From assembly GCA_016190375.1 (NCBI GenBank), contig JACPQR010000168.1, positions 1 to 64,000 on the forward strand: 64,000 nt of DNA, in the 5' to 3' direction. This stretch comes from Deltaproteobacteria bacterium (GTDB taxonomy: Bacteria; Myxococcota_A; Polyangia; JACPQR01). The notes under the pieces were generated by a model. The model had not been told where the DNA came from, did no database searches, and worked only from the letters and a program-made list of their open reading frames with translations. The position numbers and the translations under genes are program-made. Below, in pieces: positions 32,458 to 40,500 of this stretch. Positions within the stretch are counted from its first letter, which is position 1. Every line of letters begins with the position of its first letter.

Positions 32458-35400
32458 TTGGCGGGGTCGGTCGGGGAGGCTATCTCGAGACACGGCGAGG
32501 GCGAGGGAGGCCACCTTCACGTCTTCCTGTCCGAGGGCAAGCACCACTTCTACTTCGCGGACTGGCCGCCGGTCCTTCGCAGCATCGAGAATTCGACGCT
32601 GCCGGCGGAGGACGAGCAGGATGACTGCGACGGCAACGGCTCCGCGGCCGGGTATTCGGACTTCGGCATCTGCAACGATCAGGTCGCCGGAAACGGGACC
32701 TACCTGGCGCCCTCGCTGTTCGGACGATTGCGTACCGACCTGGGCGCGTTCGCGTTTGCTGGCGACCACAACGTGGGGGAGCCCGAGCACCGACGGCTCG
32801 GCGATCTGAGCGAGCTCCTACCCGAGTTCGATACGGAGTCGTTGTTCGGTGAAGCCCCGTTCTGTCCGCCCGGGGCCGAGGATCTCTGCGGTGAGTGCGG
32901 GGACGACACGGCATCGAACCTGAGTCGCTGGAGCCAGCAGCCACTGCTCGACGATCTCGACTGCGACTACGTCGCGGACACCGAGGACGACAGGCTGTGC
33001 ATCGCCGAGGAGCTCATGGAGGACGCGGACGGCGACCTCGCGGGTGACCCTTGCGACAACTGCCCAGGGCTGCGGAACCCCGATCAGAACGACGGGGATA
33101 TGGACGGTGTCGGCGACGCCTGCGACAACTGCCCGTTCGCCGCCAACTTGGCGCAGGAGGACCAGGATGGGGACACCGCCGGCGACGCGTGCGACAACTG
33201 CCCCGAGAGCTTCAACCCCGACCAGGAGGAGAGCGAGATCGATCTCATCGACGGGGTGGGAGACGCGTGCGACAACTGCACCGACGTCTGGAACCCGGAC
33301 CAGGCGAACTGCGACCTCGAGGCGGAGCAGCTCGACGAGCCGGACGATCTGGGAGGCGATGCCTGCGATCCAGACCCGTGCGTGGCATGGCACTACTCGC
33401 GCTACGGCTTCGCGCTCACGCGATCGGTGGCGGAGGCTGATCCGGGCCGCGTCGAGGTGGGGCGCACGGCGTACCTCTCGTTCGACAGCCTGGGAGGGGA
33501 CATGGACCTCCGGACGGCAGACCACTACGCCGCGGATTCGATCGAGGAGGAGGTCCAGGTGGCCTACTGCGCCTGTCCGGGCGAGGGCGAGGGCGACTGC
33601 GAGGAGGAATGCCCCCGAAACGTGCTGTTGGCCGGTAACGACGACTTTGGCACGGGGTGGTTCGAGATCCTCCGCAAGCTAGATGGGGACACGATCCGGG
33701 AGCCGATCCCCGGCGTCGTCTTCGAGAGGAGCGGGCGAGGCCGAGGCTCGGGAGGCCACGCGTCCTGGGACTGGCGCGACGAGCTCTGCCCGACTGGAGA
33801 TCACGCAACCGCCTGCCGGAACCTGAGTGAGCAGGGGTTCATCCTGTGGGCAAGGCCCCTCGTCGACGACGCGACCTGGCCCACGGGCTGGCCCATCGAC
33901 AGGCACAACTTCTACACGAAGAACCGGCAGTCGCTCTCCTTCGCCCTCCTGCCGCCGCCTCGCGAGGAGCTCTACGCGCCCGAGGTGCCCTTCGTCCCGG
34001 AAGCCGACTGCCTCGCCTGCGCGGGTCGATTCTTCAACGAGCGGTTCCTGCCCTGGATCGTGGGGATCGACCCTCGCGTCCAGCTTCCTCCCGGCTCTCC
34101 CTTCCGCTTCGCGGGTGCGGGGCCATACGACCCGATCCAGGGCATCGCCCTGGGTCTCCTCGATCCCGAGACCCTCGGCGTCGCGGCCTTCGTCCCGAGC
34201 TCGGGACGGTCGACCTCGGATGAACCCAGAGTCACGGGCGGGACTGTCGCGATCGTTCCAGGGCAGGCGCCGCCGCCGCTGCCGTGCGACATCTCGCCCT
34301 GCCCCGTTCCAGAGGAGCGCGATGCGAGCGTCTGGATCTTCGGCGGCATCGACGAGACCGGTGCAGCGACGAACGAGCTCTTCCGGGCCGAGACCGAGGC
34401 GTGGAGCGACCCGGGGGAGCGGCGTCTCGTCTGGGAGAGGATGGGCTCGTCCGGACCGGTTCCGCCGGGCCGCACCGGGGCGGTCCTCGCGCACGACCGC
34501 GCATCCGGCGCACTGGCGCTCTACGGAGGCATTGGAGGGGACTCTCCCGCCGCCGACGACCTCTGGCGCTACGACCTCGCGAGCGCCGAGTGGAGCTGGA
34601 CCGCGGTCTCGACGGCCGTGTCGGACCCGGCTCCCGGGCGGCGTGCCTTCATGGCGCACGCGCAGAGCGGGAGCTCGGTGTGGCTCTACGGCGGGCGAGA
34701 CATCTCCGGAGCGCTGCGCGACGACCTGCGCGAGCTGGACCTCGTCAATGCGACGCTGAGGCCGGTCGCGCTGGAGAGCGGCGCCGAGTCCCCGGGTCCA
34801 CGCTCGGGATCGGCGCTCGCGGTCGCTCCTGACGGATGGTCTCTCCTCCTCTTCGGCGGCGAGGGCCCCTCGGGCCCTGAGAACGACCTGTGGCGTCTGG
34901 ACCTCGGCACGAGGCGTTGGACGCGGATCGCTCCTTCGTGCTCAGGCGGACCCTGTCCTCTGCCTGGCACTGGCTTCCTGGTGCCGGTCCAGGGTGCCGC
35001 CACGGCGGTCCTCGTCCCGGCCGTGGGATTCGAGCCCCGACCGGAGCCGCTGTGGATGTTCGACCTGGTGCGTGCCGGGCGCCCGCCGGGTTGGATCTCC
35101 TACTCGGAGTGGACGGCATCGCCGCGAGCGAGCGACTGCGATGGCGATGGCGCCGCGGACGCCGGCGTGGGTCTGACCTGCGCGGCCTCGCCCCGGTGGT
35201 ATTCCGAGCCATCGACCCTCGGCTGCGATCCCGGAACGGGCAGCCTGGCCTGCCCGGGGATCGAGGTGGAGCTCCTCGCGCTGCATGAGCGTGCCAGCTC
35301 GCACGGCGCGCTGGTCGCGGCGCGCGGCTCGACGGTCGTCCACGCGTCGGGCCGGATGCTGGAGCGGTTGGAGCTGGTCCCGGGTGCATCGCCCGTCCGT

Positions 35401-36000
35401 ACAGGTCTGGGATCGCTGACCTCTCGGCCCTCTGGGCTCGCGCTTCGGAGCCAGCGCGCCTTCGTGGCTACTCCGCGCGGAGTGGAGGTCTTCTCTCTTG
35501 CGCGGGGGACCCTGCAACCCGAGGGACGGCGCGACCTGGGCGGGAGCGTTCGCGGACTGGCGGCGGGCGGCACGCGGCTTCTGGCGGTCGTAGGGCGCCG
35601 CTTGCTGGTCCTCGATCCCTCGACCGCCGCGCTCGAGATCGTGGGGCTCGTCGATCTTCCGAATGCGGCCGCGGCAGCGATCGCAGTCGAAGGCACTCGA
35701 GCCGTCGTGGCCGGCGGCGCCGACCTCTTCGTCGTCTCGCTCGAGGACCCGGCCGTGCCGGCCGTGGTGGGCCGCCTACGTGTCGGGGGCGGCACCGAGG
35801 CCCTGCGAATGCGCGGCGCGATCGCGTACGGCGTCAAGCACTCGGGCGAGACGTACGCCGCTGATCTATCGTCTCCAGCCGCGCCGGTGCTGCTCGGCGG
35901 GCACGACGTGCAGGAGTGGGTCCGTGGCGCAGCGTTCGTACCGGGCTTCGCGGTCCGCAGCGCGGGACGGAGCCTGCAGATCGCGGAGGTCGCGCGGTGA
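32458..36000 (+). CDS. Large TSP3/kelch repeat surface protein, N-terminus apparently missing
   Basis: An open frame of 1180 codons with only a TTG as a start. The frame is open back to 32368 but contains no ATG, GTG or signal peptide. Domains in order are: residues ~10-190 without assignment (GHLHVFLSEGKHHFYF), TSP3 calcium repeats with CDNCP units (~195-300), a beta-rich region (~310-600), kelch repeats (WIFGGIDETG, ALYGGIG, LLFGGEG; ~600-870) and LVIVD-like propeller blades (~920-1180). Comparable proteins are secreted, so a protein lacking a signal peptide is probably a beheaded gene. The next lipoprotein gene overlaps its stop by 4 bases (GTGA). Confidence 0.7.
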   Translation: MAGSVGEAISRHGEGEGGHLHVFLSEGKHHFYFADWPPVLRSIENSTLPAEDEQDDCDGNGSAAGYSDFGICNDQVAGNGTYLAPSLFGRLRTDLGAFAFAGDHNVGEPEHRRLGDLSELLPEFDTESLFGEAPFCPPGAEDLCGECGDDTASNLSRWSQQPLLDDLDCDYVADTEDDRLCIAEELMEDADGDLAGDPCDNCPGLRNPDQNDGDMDGVGDACDNCPFAANLAQEDQDGDTAGDACDNCPESFNPDQEESEIDLIDGVGDACDNCTDVWNPDQANCDLEAEQLDEPDDLGGDACDPDPCVAWHYSRYGFALTRSVAEADPGRVEVGRTAYLSFDSLGGDMDLRTADHYAADSIEEEVQVAYCACPGEGEGDCEEECPRNVLLAGNDDFGTGWFEILRKLDGDTIREPIPGVVFERSGRGRGSGGHASWDWRDELCPTGDHATACRNLSEQGFILWARPLVDDATWPTGWPIDRHNFYTKNRQSLSFALLPPPREELYAPEVPFVPEADCLACAGRFFNERFLPWIVGIDPRVQLPPGSPFRFAGAGPYDPIQGIALGLLDPETLGVAAFVPSSGRSTSDEPRVTGGTVAIVPGQAPPPLPCDISPCPVPEERDASVWIFGGIDETGAATNELFRAETEAWSDPGERRLVWERMGSSGPVPPGRTGAVLAHDRASGALALYGGIGGDSPAADDLWRYDLASAEWSWTAVSTAVSDPAPGRRAFMAHAQSGSSVWLYGGRDISGALRDDLRELDLVNATLRPVALESGAESPGPRSGSALAVAPDGWSLLLFGGEGPSGPENDLWRLDLGTRRWTRIAPSCSGGPCPLPGTGFLVPVQGAATAVLVPAVGFEPRPEPLWMFDLVRAGRPPGWISYSEWTASPRASDCDGDGAADAGVGLTCAASPRWYSEPSTLGCDPGTGSLACPGIEVELLALHERASSHGALVAARGSTVVHASGRMLERLELVPGASPVRTGLGSLTSRPSGLALRSQRAFVATPRGVEVFSLARGTLQPEGRRDLGGSVRGLAAGGTRLLAVVGRRLLVLDPSTAALEIVGLVDLPNAAAAAIAVEGTRAVVAGGADLFVVSLEDPAVPAVVGRLRVGGGTEALRMRGAIAYGVKHSGETYAADLSSPAAPVLLGGHDVQEWVRGAAFVPGFAVRSAGRSLQIAEVAR

Positions 36001-37253
36001 GGAGGCTCGTGACGATGGCGCTCTTCCTGTCGATCTGCGGGTGCGGGAGCGGCTGTGGATGCGAGGCTGGCGGCGAAGTAGACGCCTCTCCGGATTCCGG
36101 GCTGGACGCCGCGCGCGACGCCGAGGTCGAGCGCGCTGTCGAGGACGCGGCGCGCGACGCGCGCGCCGATTCCGCCGCCGACACAGGGCCGACAACCTGC
36201 CCGGACGGAGAGACGCCGGCCGAGTGGTTCGAGATCCCTCATGATGATGAAGGTGCGCCTTGCGGGAAGGGCTGCCGCCAGATCACCTGGGACGCGCGCA
36301 GCGTGGTCACCTACGACGTGAACGAACGCAGCCTCGCCTACACCAGCAGCGACGATGTGACCGTGGGCTTCGTGGATCTCGAGAGCGGCCGCGAGATTGG
36401 GTTCTCCATCGAGAATCCGGCAGGCGAGCGGCCCGTCAGTTTCGGCGGCCCGATTGCCGTCATCGGGACGACAATCGTGTACTCGACCTACGTGACCGAT
36501 GGCTCGCGAGGGGGGCGCCTCTGGCGCGTCGACGCGGAAACACACTGCCGGCGACAGCTTGGCGAGTTTCGGTCGCCAGGAGACGCGTGGCTCGATGTCG
36601 CGCGTGACGTCGACGTCGACGGAACCACCATCGTCTGGTACGACGAGCGAGAGGGATCCGGACAACAAGACGTCTTCTCCTACGACCTCATGACCGGCGT
36701 CGAGACGCAGCTCACGATGTATTCCTGTTGCGTCGGAATGACCAGGATTTCGGACGACCGTGTGGCGTTCGTGGGCTGGGCGGACGGACCCTACGGAACC
36801 CATGTCCTCGATCTGCCCGACGGCGAGCCCAGACGAGTGTGGGCCGATGGTCACGAACAGTTCCACCCGGCGATCCAGGGAGACCGAGTCGTGTTCACCT
36901 ACCAGGGGGACAGGCCCGAGTACGAGCTGGACATCCACGGAGTGGATCTCGCAACCGACGATCACTTCATCGTGACCGACCACGACGGCGACCAGTGCTG
37001 GCCCGACGTCTACGGCGATCTCGTGGTGTGGGAGGATGTGCGCGCCGATTCCAAGCAGGACTGCCTCGGCGGCCAGAGGCAGAACATCGACATCTACGCC
37101 AAGGACCTGTCGACCGGGGACGAGCGGCCGGTGGTGACGCTGCTGGGCAACCAGTCGCGGCCGAGGATCTGGGAGCGGACCGTGTTCTTCCGGTACCGCG
37201 CTCCCGAGGCGGACGATCGCCTTCAAATCTACTCCATCGATCTGCCACCGTAG
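35997..37253 (+). CDS. Lipoprotein with TolB-like beta-propeller repeats
   Basis: A 418 aa protein from GTG 35997, overlapping the kelch gene stop by 4 bases. The N-terminus VRRLVTMALFLSICGCGSGC is a lipoprotein signal, followed by an Asp/Ala-rich linker (about 25-65). The rest has repeated blades such as TTIVWYDEREG, DVYGDLVVWEDVR and DIYAKDLSTG, the TolB-like/WD-type propeller pattern. The function is unknown, probably ligand binding at the cell surface. It is the last intact gene of the suspected inserted block. Confidence 0.8.
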   Translation: MRRLVTMALFLSICGCGSGCGCEAGGEVDASPDSGLDAARDAEVERAVEDAARDARADSAADTGPTTCPDGETPAEWFEIPHDDEGAPCGKGCRQITWDARSVVTYDVNERSLAYTSSDDVTVGFVDLESGREIGFSIENPAGERPVSFGGPIAVIGTTIVYSTYVTDGSRGGRLWRVDAETHCRRQLGEFRSPGDAWLDVARDVDVDGTTIVWYDEREGSGQQDVFSYDLMTGVETQLTMYSCCVGMTRISDDRVAFVGWADGPYGTHVLDLPDGEPRRVWADGHEQFHPAIQGDRVVFTYQGDRPEYELDIHGVDLATDDHFIVTDHDGDQCWPDVYGDLVVWEDVRADSKQDCLGGQRQNIDIYAKDLSTGDERPVVTLLGNQSRPRIWERTVFFRYRAPEADDRLQIYSIDLPP

Positions 37254-37328
37254 GTCACGCGCCGCGTGACGATCCGCGACGGTCAGCACACGAAGGTGAC
37301 GTTCCGGCTCGAGCCGACGGAGCCCTGA
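37254..37328 (+). pseudogene. Fragment: C-terminal end of a PEGA/carboxypeptidase-regulatory-like protein
   Basis: Directly after the lipoprotein stop, 24 codons read VTRRVTIRDGQHTKVTFRLE... and stop at 37328. This is the style of PEGA or beta-sandwich C-terminal repeats. There is no start and no upstream part, so it is a stranded 3' end of another gene. Identification is tentative. Confidence 0.4.
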
Positions 37329-37332
37329 TTCG

Positions 37333-37437
37333 AGGCATGAGCACGACCTTGCCGAACTGCTCGCGGCTTTCGAGGCGCTCGTGCGCCTGGCGTGCCTCGG
37401 CGAGCAGGTAGGTGCACCGCACGTAGCTGATTCGAAG
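37333..37437 (-). pseudogene. Fragment: C-terminus of a zinc-type alcohol dehydrogenase / quinone oxidoreductase
   Basis: On the minus strand about 35 codons read ...LLAEARQAHERLESREQFGKVVLMP, closely like the C-terminal AEAHRRLES..GKVVL signature of medium-chain dehydrogenases. Nothing upstream encodes the rest of such an enzyme. It is a convergent 3'-end remnant next to the PEGA-like fragment. Confidence 0.6.
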
Positions 37438-37474
37438 GGGTGATCCGCGACGATTACTCTGGCCGGTGGGCGCA

Positions 37475-38713
37475 TCAGGGCCGACGGTGACGGCTGATGG
37501 GCCCGGACCGACGCGCACCTTCGGGGCTCGCGGGGCTCGAAGGAGCATCGCTTCTTCCTGTATCGCCGGCGATCGTCGCGATGAAGTCGGCGAGGCGCTC
37601 CGTCGCTCCCGCGTCGTCGTGGCGGAAGTACAGCCGGCGGATCGTCGCGCGCGCCGCGCGGTGCTCGGCGGGATCGGCGAGGGCGCGGCGGCACGCGTCC
37701 AGGAGCTCGGCCTGGGTCGCGACCTTCGGTCCGGGGGTCGTTGCGTCGTAATCGAGCGGGAGGTCGCGCTCGTAGCTGTCCCGGTCGTACGGAACGAACA
37801 CGACGGGCACGTCGACGAGCAGGGCCTCGAGGTAGGTGCCGCTGTAGTCGGTCACCACGACGTCGCAGGCCGGCAAGAGAGGCTGAACGTCCTCGAGGGT
37901 CCCGTGATCGGCGACGACGATTCGCGGGCTCAGAAGCCGGACCGGCTCGAGGTCGAGCTGGTCGTTCGGGTGCGGTCGGAGGCAGAGCAGGGCGTCGATC
38001 TCCTCTAGGAACGCCGACAGCGCCGCCGCATCGAAGTCCTCGAACGGCAAGAACCGAGTCAGGCTCCGCGTGCGGAAGGTCGGCGCCCAGAGGATCAGGC
38101 GGCTGTGCCGCGGCGCGTCGGGCCACAGGGAACTGGTGTCCACCCTCTCGGGCGGGCGCCGGAGCAGCCCGTCGTGGCTCGGATAGCCGATCTCGAGGAA
38201 AACCCACGGGGGAAGCCCGAACCTGGCCCCGAAGATGCGCGACACGAGCGGAGACGACGAAACGAAGTGATCGATGCCGCGGAAGCGGCGCCAGTACGCG
38301 AGGCGGCTCGCCAGCTTCGGCCTGGGCCCCAGTAGCTCGCCGCCCTTGGTCGGCAGCCCATGGAACGTCTGGACCAGGGCTGCCTTCGAGTGCAGGTGCA
38401 GCCAGGGAAGGTCGCTCGTGCCATGGCTGATCACGATCGCCCTCGCGGTCGCGAGCGCGAGGACGCCACGAGCCGAGTGGGCCAGCGCCGCGCGCTCCGC
38501 GCCGAACTTGCCCTGCAGGTCGCGGACGATCGCGGGCTCCGTCGCGAGCCAGATGGGGTCGAGCCTCCCTGTCGCGATCAGGTGCTCGAACAGCGCCCGC
38601 GGGCTGCCGCGATAGCCACGGCCATGAAAGGACGTGATGACGACGCGCCCTTCACGGCCGGGAAGCACGTAAGGCAGGAGGAACGAGAAGGCGGAGGCGA
38701 AGGCGACGCTCAT
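37475..38713 (-). CDS. CDP-glycerol glycerophosphotransferase family protein (TagB/TagF-like)
   Basis: A 412 aa homologue of teichoic-acid glycerophosphotransferases, which build polyol-phosphate chains. Landmarks are SFHGRGYRGSPRALFEHL, QTFHGLPTKGG (catalytic-type His), LWAPTFR, LRPHPND, and VVTDYSGTYLEALLVDVP...YDRDSYERD. The last ~35 codons run through the right copy of the 67-bp repeat and end in unrelated sequence, so the present C-terminus is probably altered. ATG 38713 is one base after the upstream stop; ATG 38722 would overlap it. It is the last gene of the 44.7-37.5 kb minus operon and convergent to the methyltransferase operon. Confidence 0.88.
   Translation of the reverse strand: MSVAFASAFSFLLPYVLPGREGRVVITSFHGRGYRGSPRALFEHLIATGRLDPIWLATEPAIVRDLQGKFGAERAALAHSARGVLALATARAIVISHGTSDLPWLHLHSKAALVQTFHGLPTKGGELLGPRPKLASRLAYWRRFRGIDHFVSSSPLVSRIFGARFGLPPWVFLEIGYPSHDGLLRRPPERVDTSSLWPDAPRHSRLILWAPTFRTRSLTRFLPFEDFDAAALSAFLEEIDALLCLRPHPNDQLDLEPVRLLSPRIVVADHGTLEDVQPLLPACDVVVTDYSGTYLEALLVDVPVVFVPYDRDSYERDLPLDYDATTPGPKVATQAELLDACRRALADPAEHRAARATIRRLYFRHDDAGATERLADFIATIAGDTGRSDAPSSPASPEGARRSGPISRHRRP
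37526..37592. repeat. Right copy of the perfect 67-bp direct repeat
   Basis: Identical to 31724-31790. It lies inside the 3' part of the glycerophosphotransferase gene and marks the right boundary of the block that separates that gene from the methyltransferase gene. Confidence 0.93.
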
Positions 38714-38714
38714 C

Positions 38715-39254
38715 CTATCCATCCATCCCGTACAGGTCGCTTCTGGACGCGCCCCGGGCCTGACGTACCGTCTCGAGCGGGCCGCCGCAGTTCGAGCACT
38801 GTTCGCGCGGATCTCCGATCGGCGCCTCGGTCTTGCAGAACTTGCAGCGGCGGATCATCAGGCGCGGCTGCAGGCCATCGAAGACGAGGAAGCGCTTGCC
38901 TTCCCGATCCGTCCGCTTGCAGTTGCCCCGCCGGACGAGCTCGTCGACCACGGGCTCCGCCAGATTCGTGCGGGGCCCCAGGGCCGCCGCCACGTCGGAC
39001 CAGGAGAGCTCGCCGTCCCTCTGCCGGGCGAGCTCGAGGATCTCGTTGGCGATCCGGTCGGGCGTCTCCCTGTCGGCCCGCCGGTGAAGGATCACGCCCG
39101 CGGCGATCGCGACCGAGCCGACCGCGAGGCCGGCTGTGGCGACGACGAGCCGCGATGCCTTGCCGGCGGCGCCGACGATGAACAAGAGCCCAAGCGCGAC
39201 CAGGAGGACGCCGAGCCCGACAAGCATCATCGCAAAGAGCCGCTTCATCTTCAT
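38715..39254 (-). CDS. Small membrane protein with winged-helix-like and zinc-ribbon domains
   Basis: A 179 aa protein with two N-terminal membrane helices (about 6-28 and 34-53), a helical middle region resembling a winged helix (about 60-115: IANEILELARQRDGELSW, VVDELVRRGNC), and a zinc ribbon with paired Cys (CKFCKTEAP...CSNCGG, about 138-160). The start at 39254 overlaps the preceding stop by 4 bases (ATGA); ATGs at 39260 and 39248 exist. The zinc ribbon echoes the one in the upstream coiled-coil protein, suggesting that they work together. Family not recognised. Confidence 0.78.
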   Translation of the reverse strand: MKMKRLFAMMLVGLGVLLVALGLLFIVGAAGKASRLVVATAGLAVGSVAIAAGVILHRRADRETPDRIANEILELARQRDGELSWSDVAAALGPRTNLAEPVVDELVRRGNCKRTDREGKRFLVFDGLQPRLMIRRCKFCKTEAPIGDPREQCSNCGGPLETVRQARGASRSDLYGMDG

Positions 39255-40498
39255 CCCCACTGCGCCTTGGCCTGGCGCGACAGCTCCTCACCCATCGTCT
39301 CGAAGAACGCCTTGATGCTGGACTCGGTGAACGTCCGGTCGATGAACGCGCGCGCCTGCCGCGCGAGCTCGAGCGGATGCTGGACCTCCGGCAAGGTCAG
39401 CGTACGATCGAAGAGGTCGAAGTTCTGCCCCCAGGCGACGGAGGCCTCGGGGACCGCGATCTGGAGCTTCGGCAACGGATAGCGGCTCTGGGTGGCGCAC
39501 ATCTCCGAGACGCTGCGGGCGAAGTTGTCGAGGCCCGTCCCGAGGCCGCGCACGAGCCCGATGATCTCCTGACAGGCACGCATGCCCTCGCTGAAGACGG
39601 CATGGTGATGGTTGATCTCGGCGATCTCCTCCCAGCTACCCGCGAAGTCCGGGCGATCCGTGCCGAGGCGCTGCGCGCAGTACGCGCAGAAGTGGTTCCC
39701 GGCGGGGTTCGGTCGCGCGCATCGGGGGCACGTCGGATCCTGCGGGCCTCCAAGTGGCCGCTGGGCGCCGATCTGGAACAGGACCCTCTCCAGCGTCGAC
39801 CGCGTCACGATGCGCTGGCGCGACGACTCGACGTACTCGAGCTTCGTCCTCAGGGCTGCGGCCTCGGCCGAGCGCTCGACCCACTTCTTGCGCAGCGCCT
39901 CCTCGGTCCTCGAGTGCTCCTCCTCGACCCTCGCCCACGCCGCCCTGAGCTGCTCGATCTGCGCTGCCACGTCGGCCTGCTCGTGATCGATGGCGCGCCG
40001 CTCCTTGTGCAGCCCCCTCATGGCGAAGAAGTTGGACAGGAAGCCGAAGCCGCCGCCGAGCTGTCTGATGCGCCCGTTGTAGCGCCGGATCCTGTCGAGC
40101 AGCTCGGCGTTACGCGCCTTGAGCTCCTCTTCCCGCGAGTCGAGGCTGGTGTTCTTGGCGTGGACGGCCTGCTCCCGCCCGATCGATTCGCGTCGGAGCT
40201 CGTCGGCCGCGCGTTCGGCGGTCCCTGCCTTCTCGCCGAGCTCGCGGAGCCGCTCGTCGTACTCGCGCTCGACGTCGGCTCCGGCCGCGCGAAGGGCCCG
40301 GTCGATCTCTGGCGGAAGCGAGGCCCGCTGCGACGAGATCAACCGGGCGAGCTGTCCCAGCTCGGTCTCCCGGGCGCGAGCCACCTCCTGAAAGAAGCTC
40401 TCGTACTGCGCCTGCAGGCCGAGCAGGCGTTTCTCGATCTGCGAGACGACCGCCCTTCGATCGTCGACGTACTTGAGGAAGCCCACGAGACCTGCCAT
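39251..40498 (-). CDS. Coiled-coil protein with internal zinc ribbon
   Basis: A 415 aa cytosolic protein. Residues about 15-250 are a long Glu/Arg-rich coiled coil interrupted by a short Gly/Phe segment (GGGFGFLSNFF). A zinc ribbon CPRCARPNPAGNHFCAYCAQ follows at about 262-285, then a C-terminal helical domain. ATG 40498 is two bases after the radical SAM gene stop, and the next gene overlaps its stop, so it belongs to the same operon. The family is not recognised; a scaffold or adaptor for the membrane protein and the radical SAM enzyme is conceivable. Confidence 0.8.
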   Translation of the reverse strand: MAGLVGFLKYVDDRRAVVSQIEKRLLGLQAQYESFFQEVARARETELGQLARLISSQRASLPPEIDRALRAAGADVEREYDERLRELGEKAGTAERAADELRRESIGREQAVHAKNTSLDSREEELKARNAELLDRIRRYNGRIRQLGGGFGFLSNFFAMRGLHKERRAIDHEQADVAAQIEQLRAAWARVEEEHSRTEEALRKKWVERSAEAAALRTKLEYVESSRQRIVTRSTLERVLFQIGAQRPLGGPQDPTCPRCARPNPAGNHFCAYCAQRLGTDRPDFAGSWEEIAEINHHHAVFSEGMRACQEIIGLVRGLGTGLDNFARSVSEMCATQSRYPLPKLQIAVPEASVAWGQNFDLFDRTLTLPEVQHPLELARQARAFIDRTFTESSIKAFFETMGEELSRQAKAQWG

Positions 40499-40500
40499 GG

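Noticed and set aside
31724..37592. attL/attR of an integrated element
   Set aside because: No integrase or recombinase gene lies between the repeats, so I describe it only as a block bounded by a duplication.
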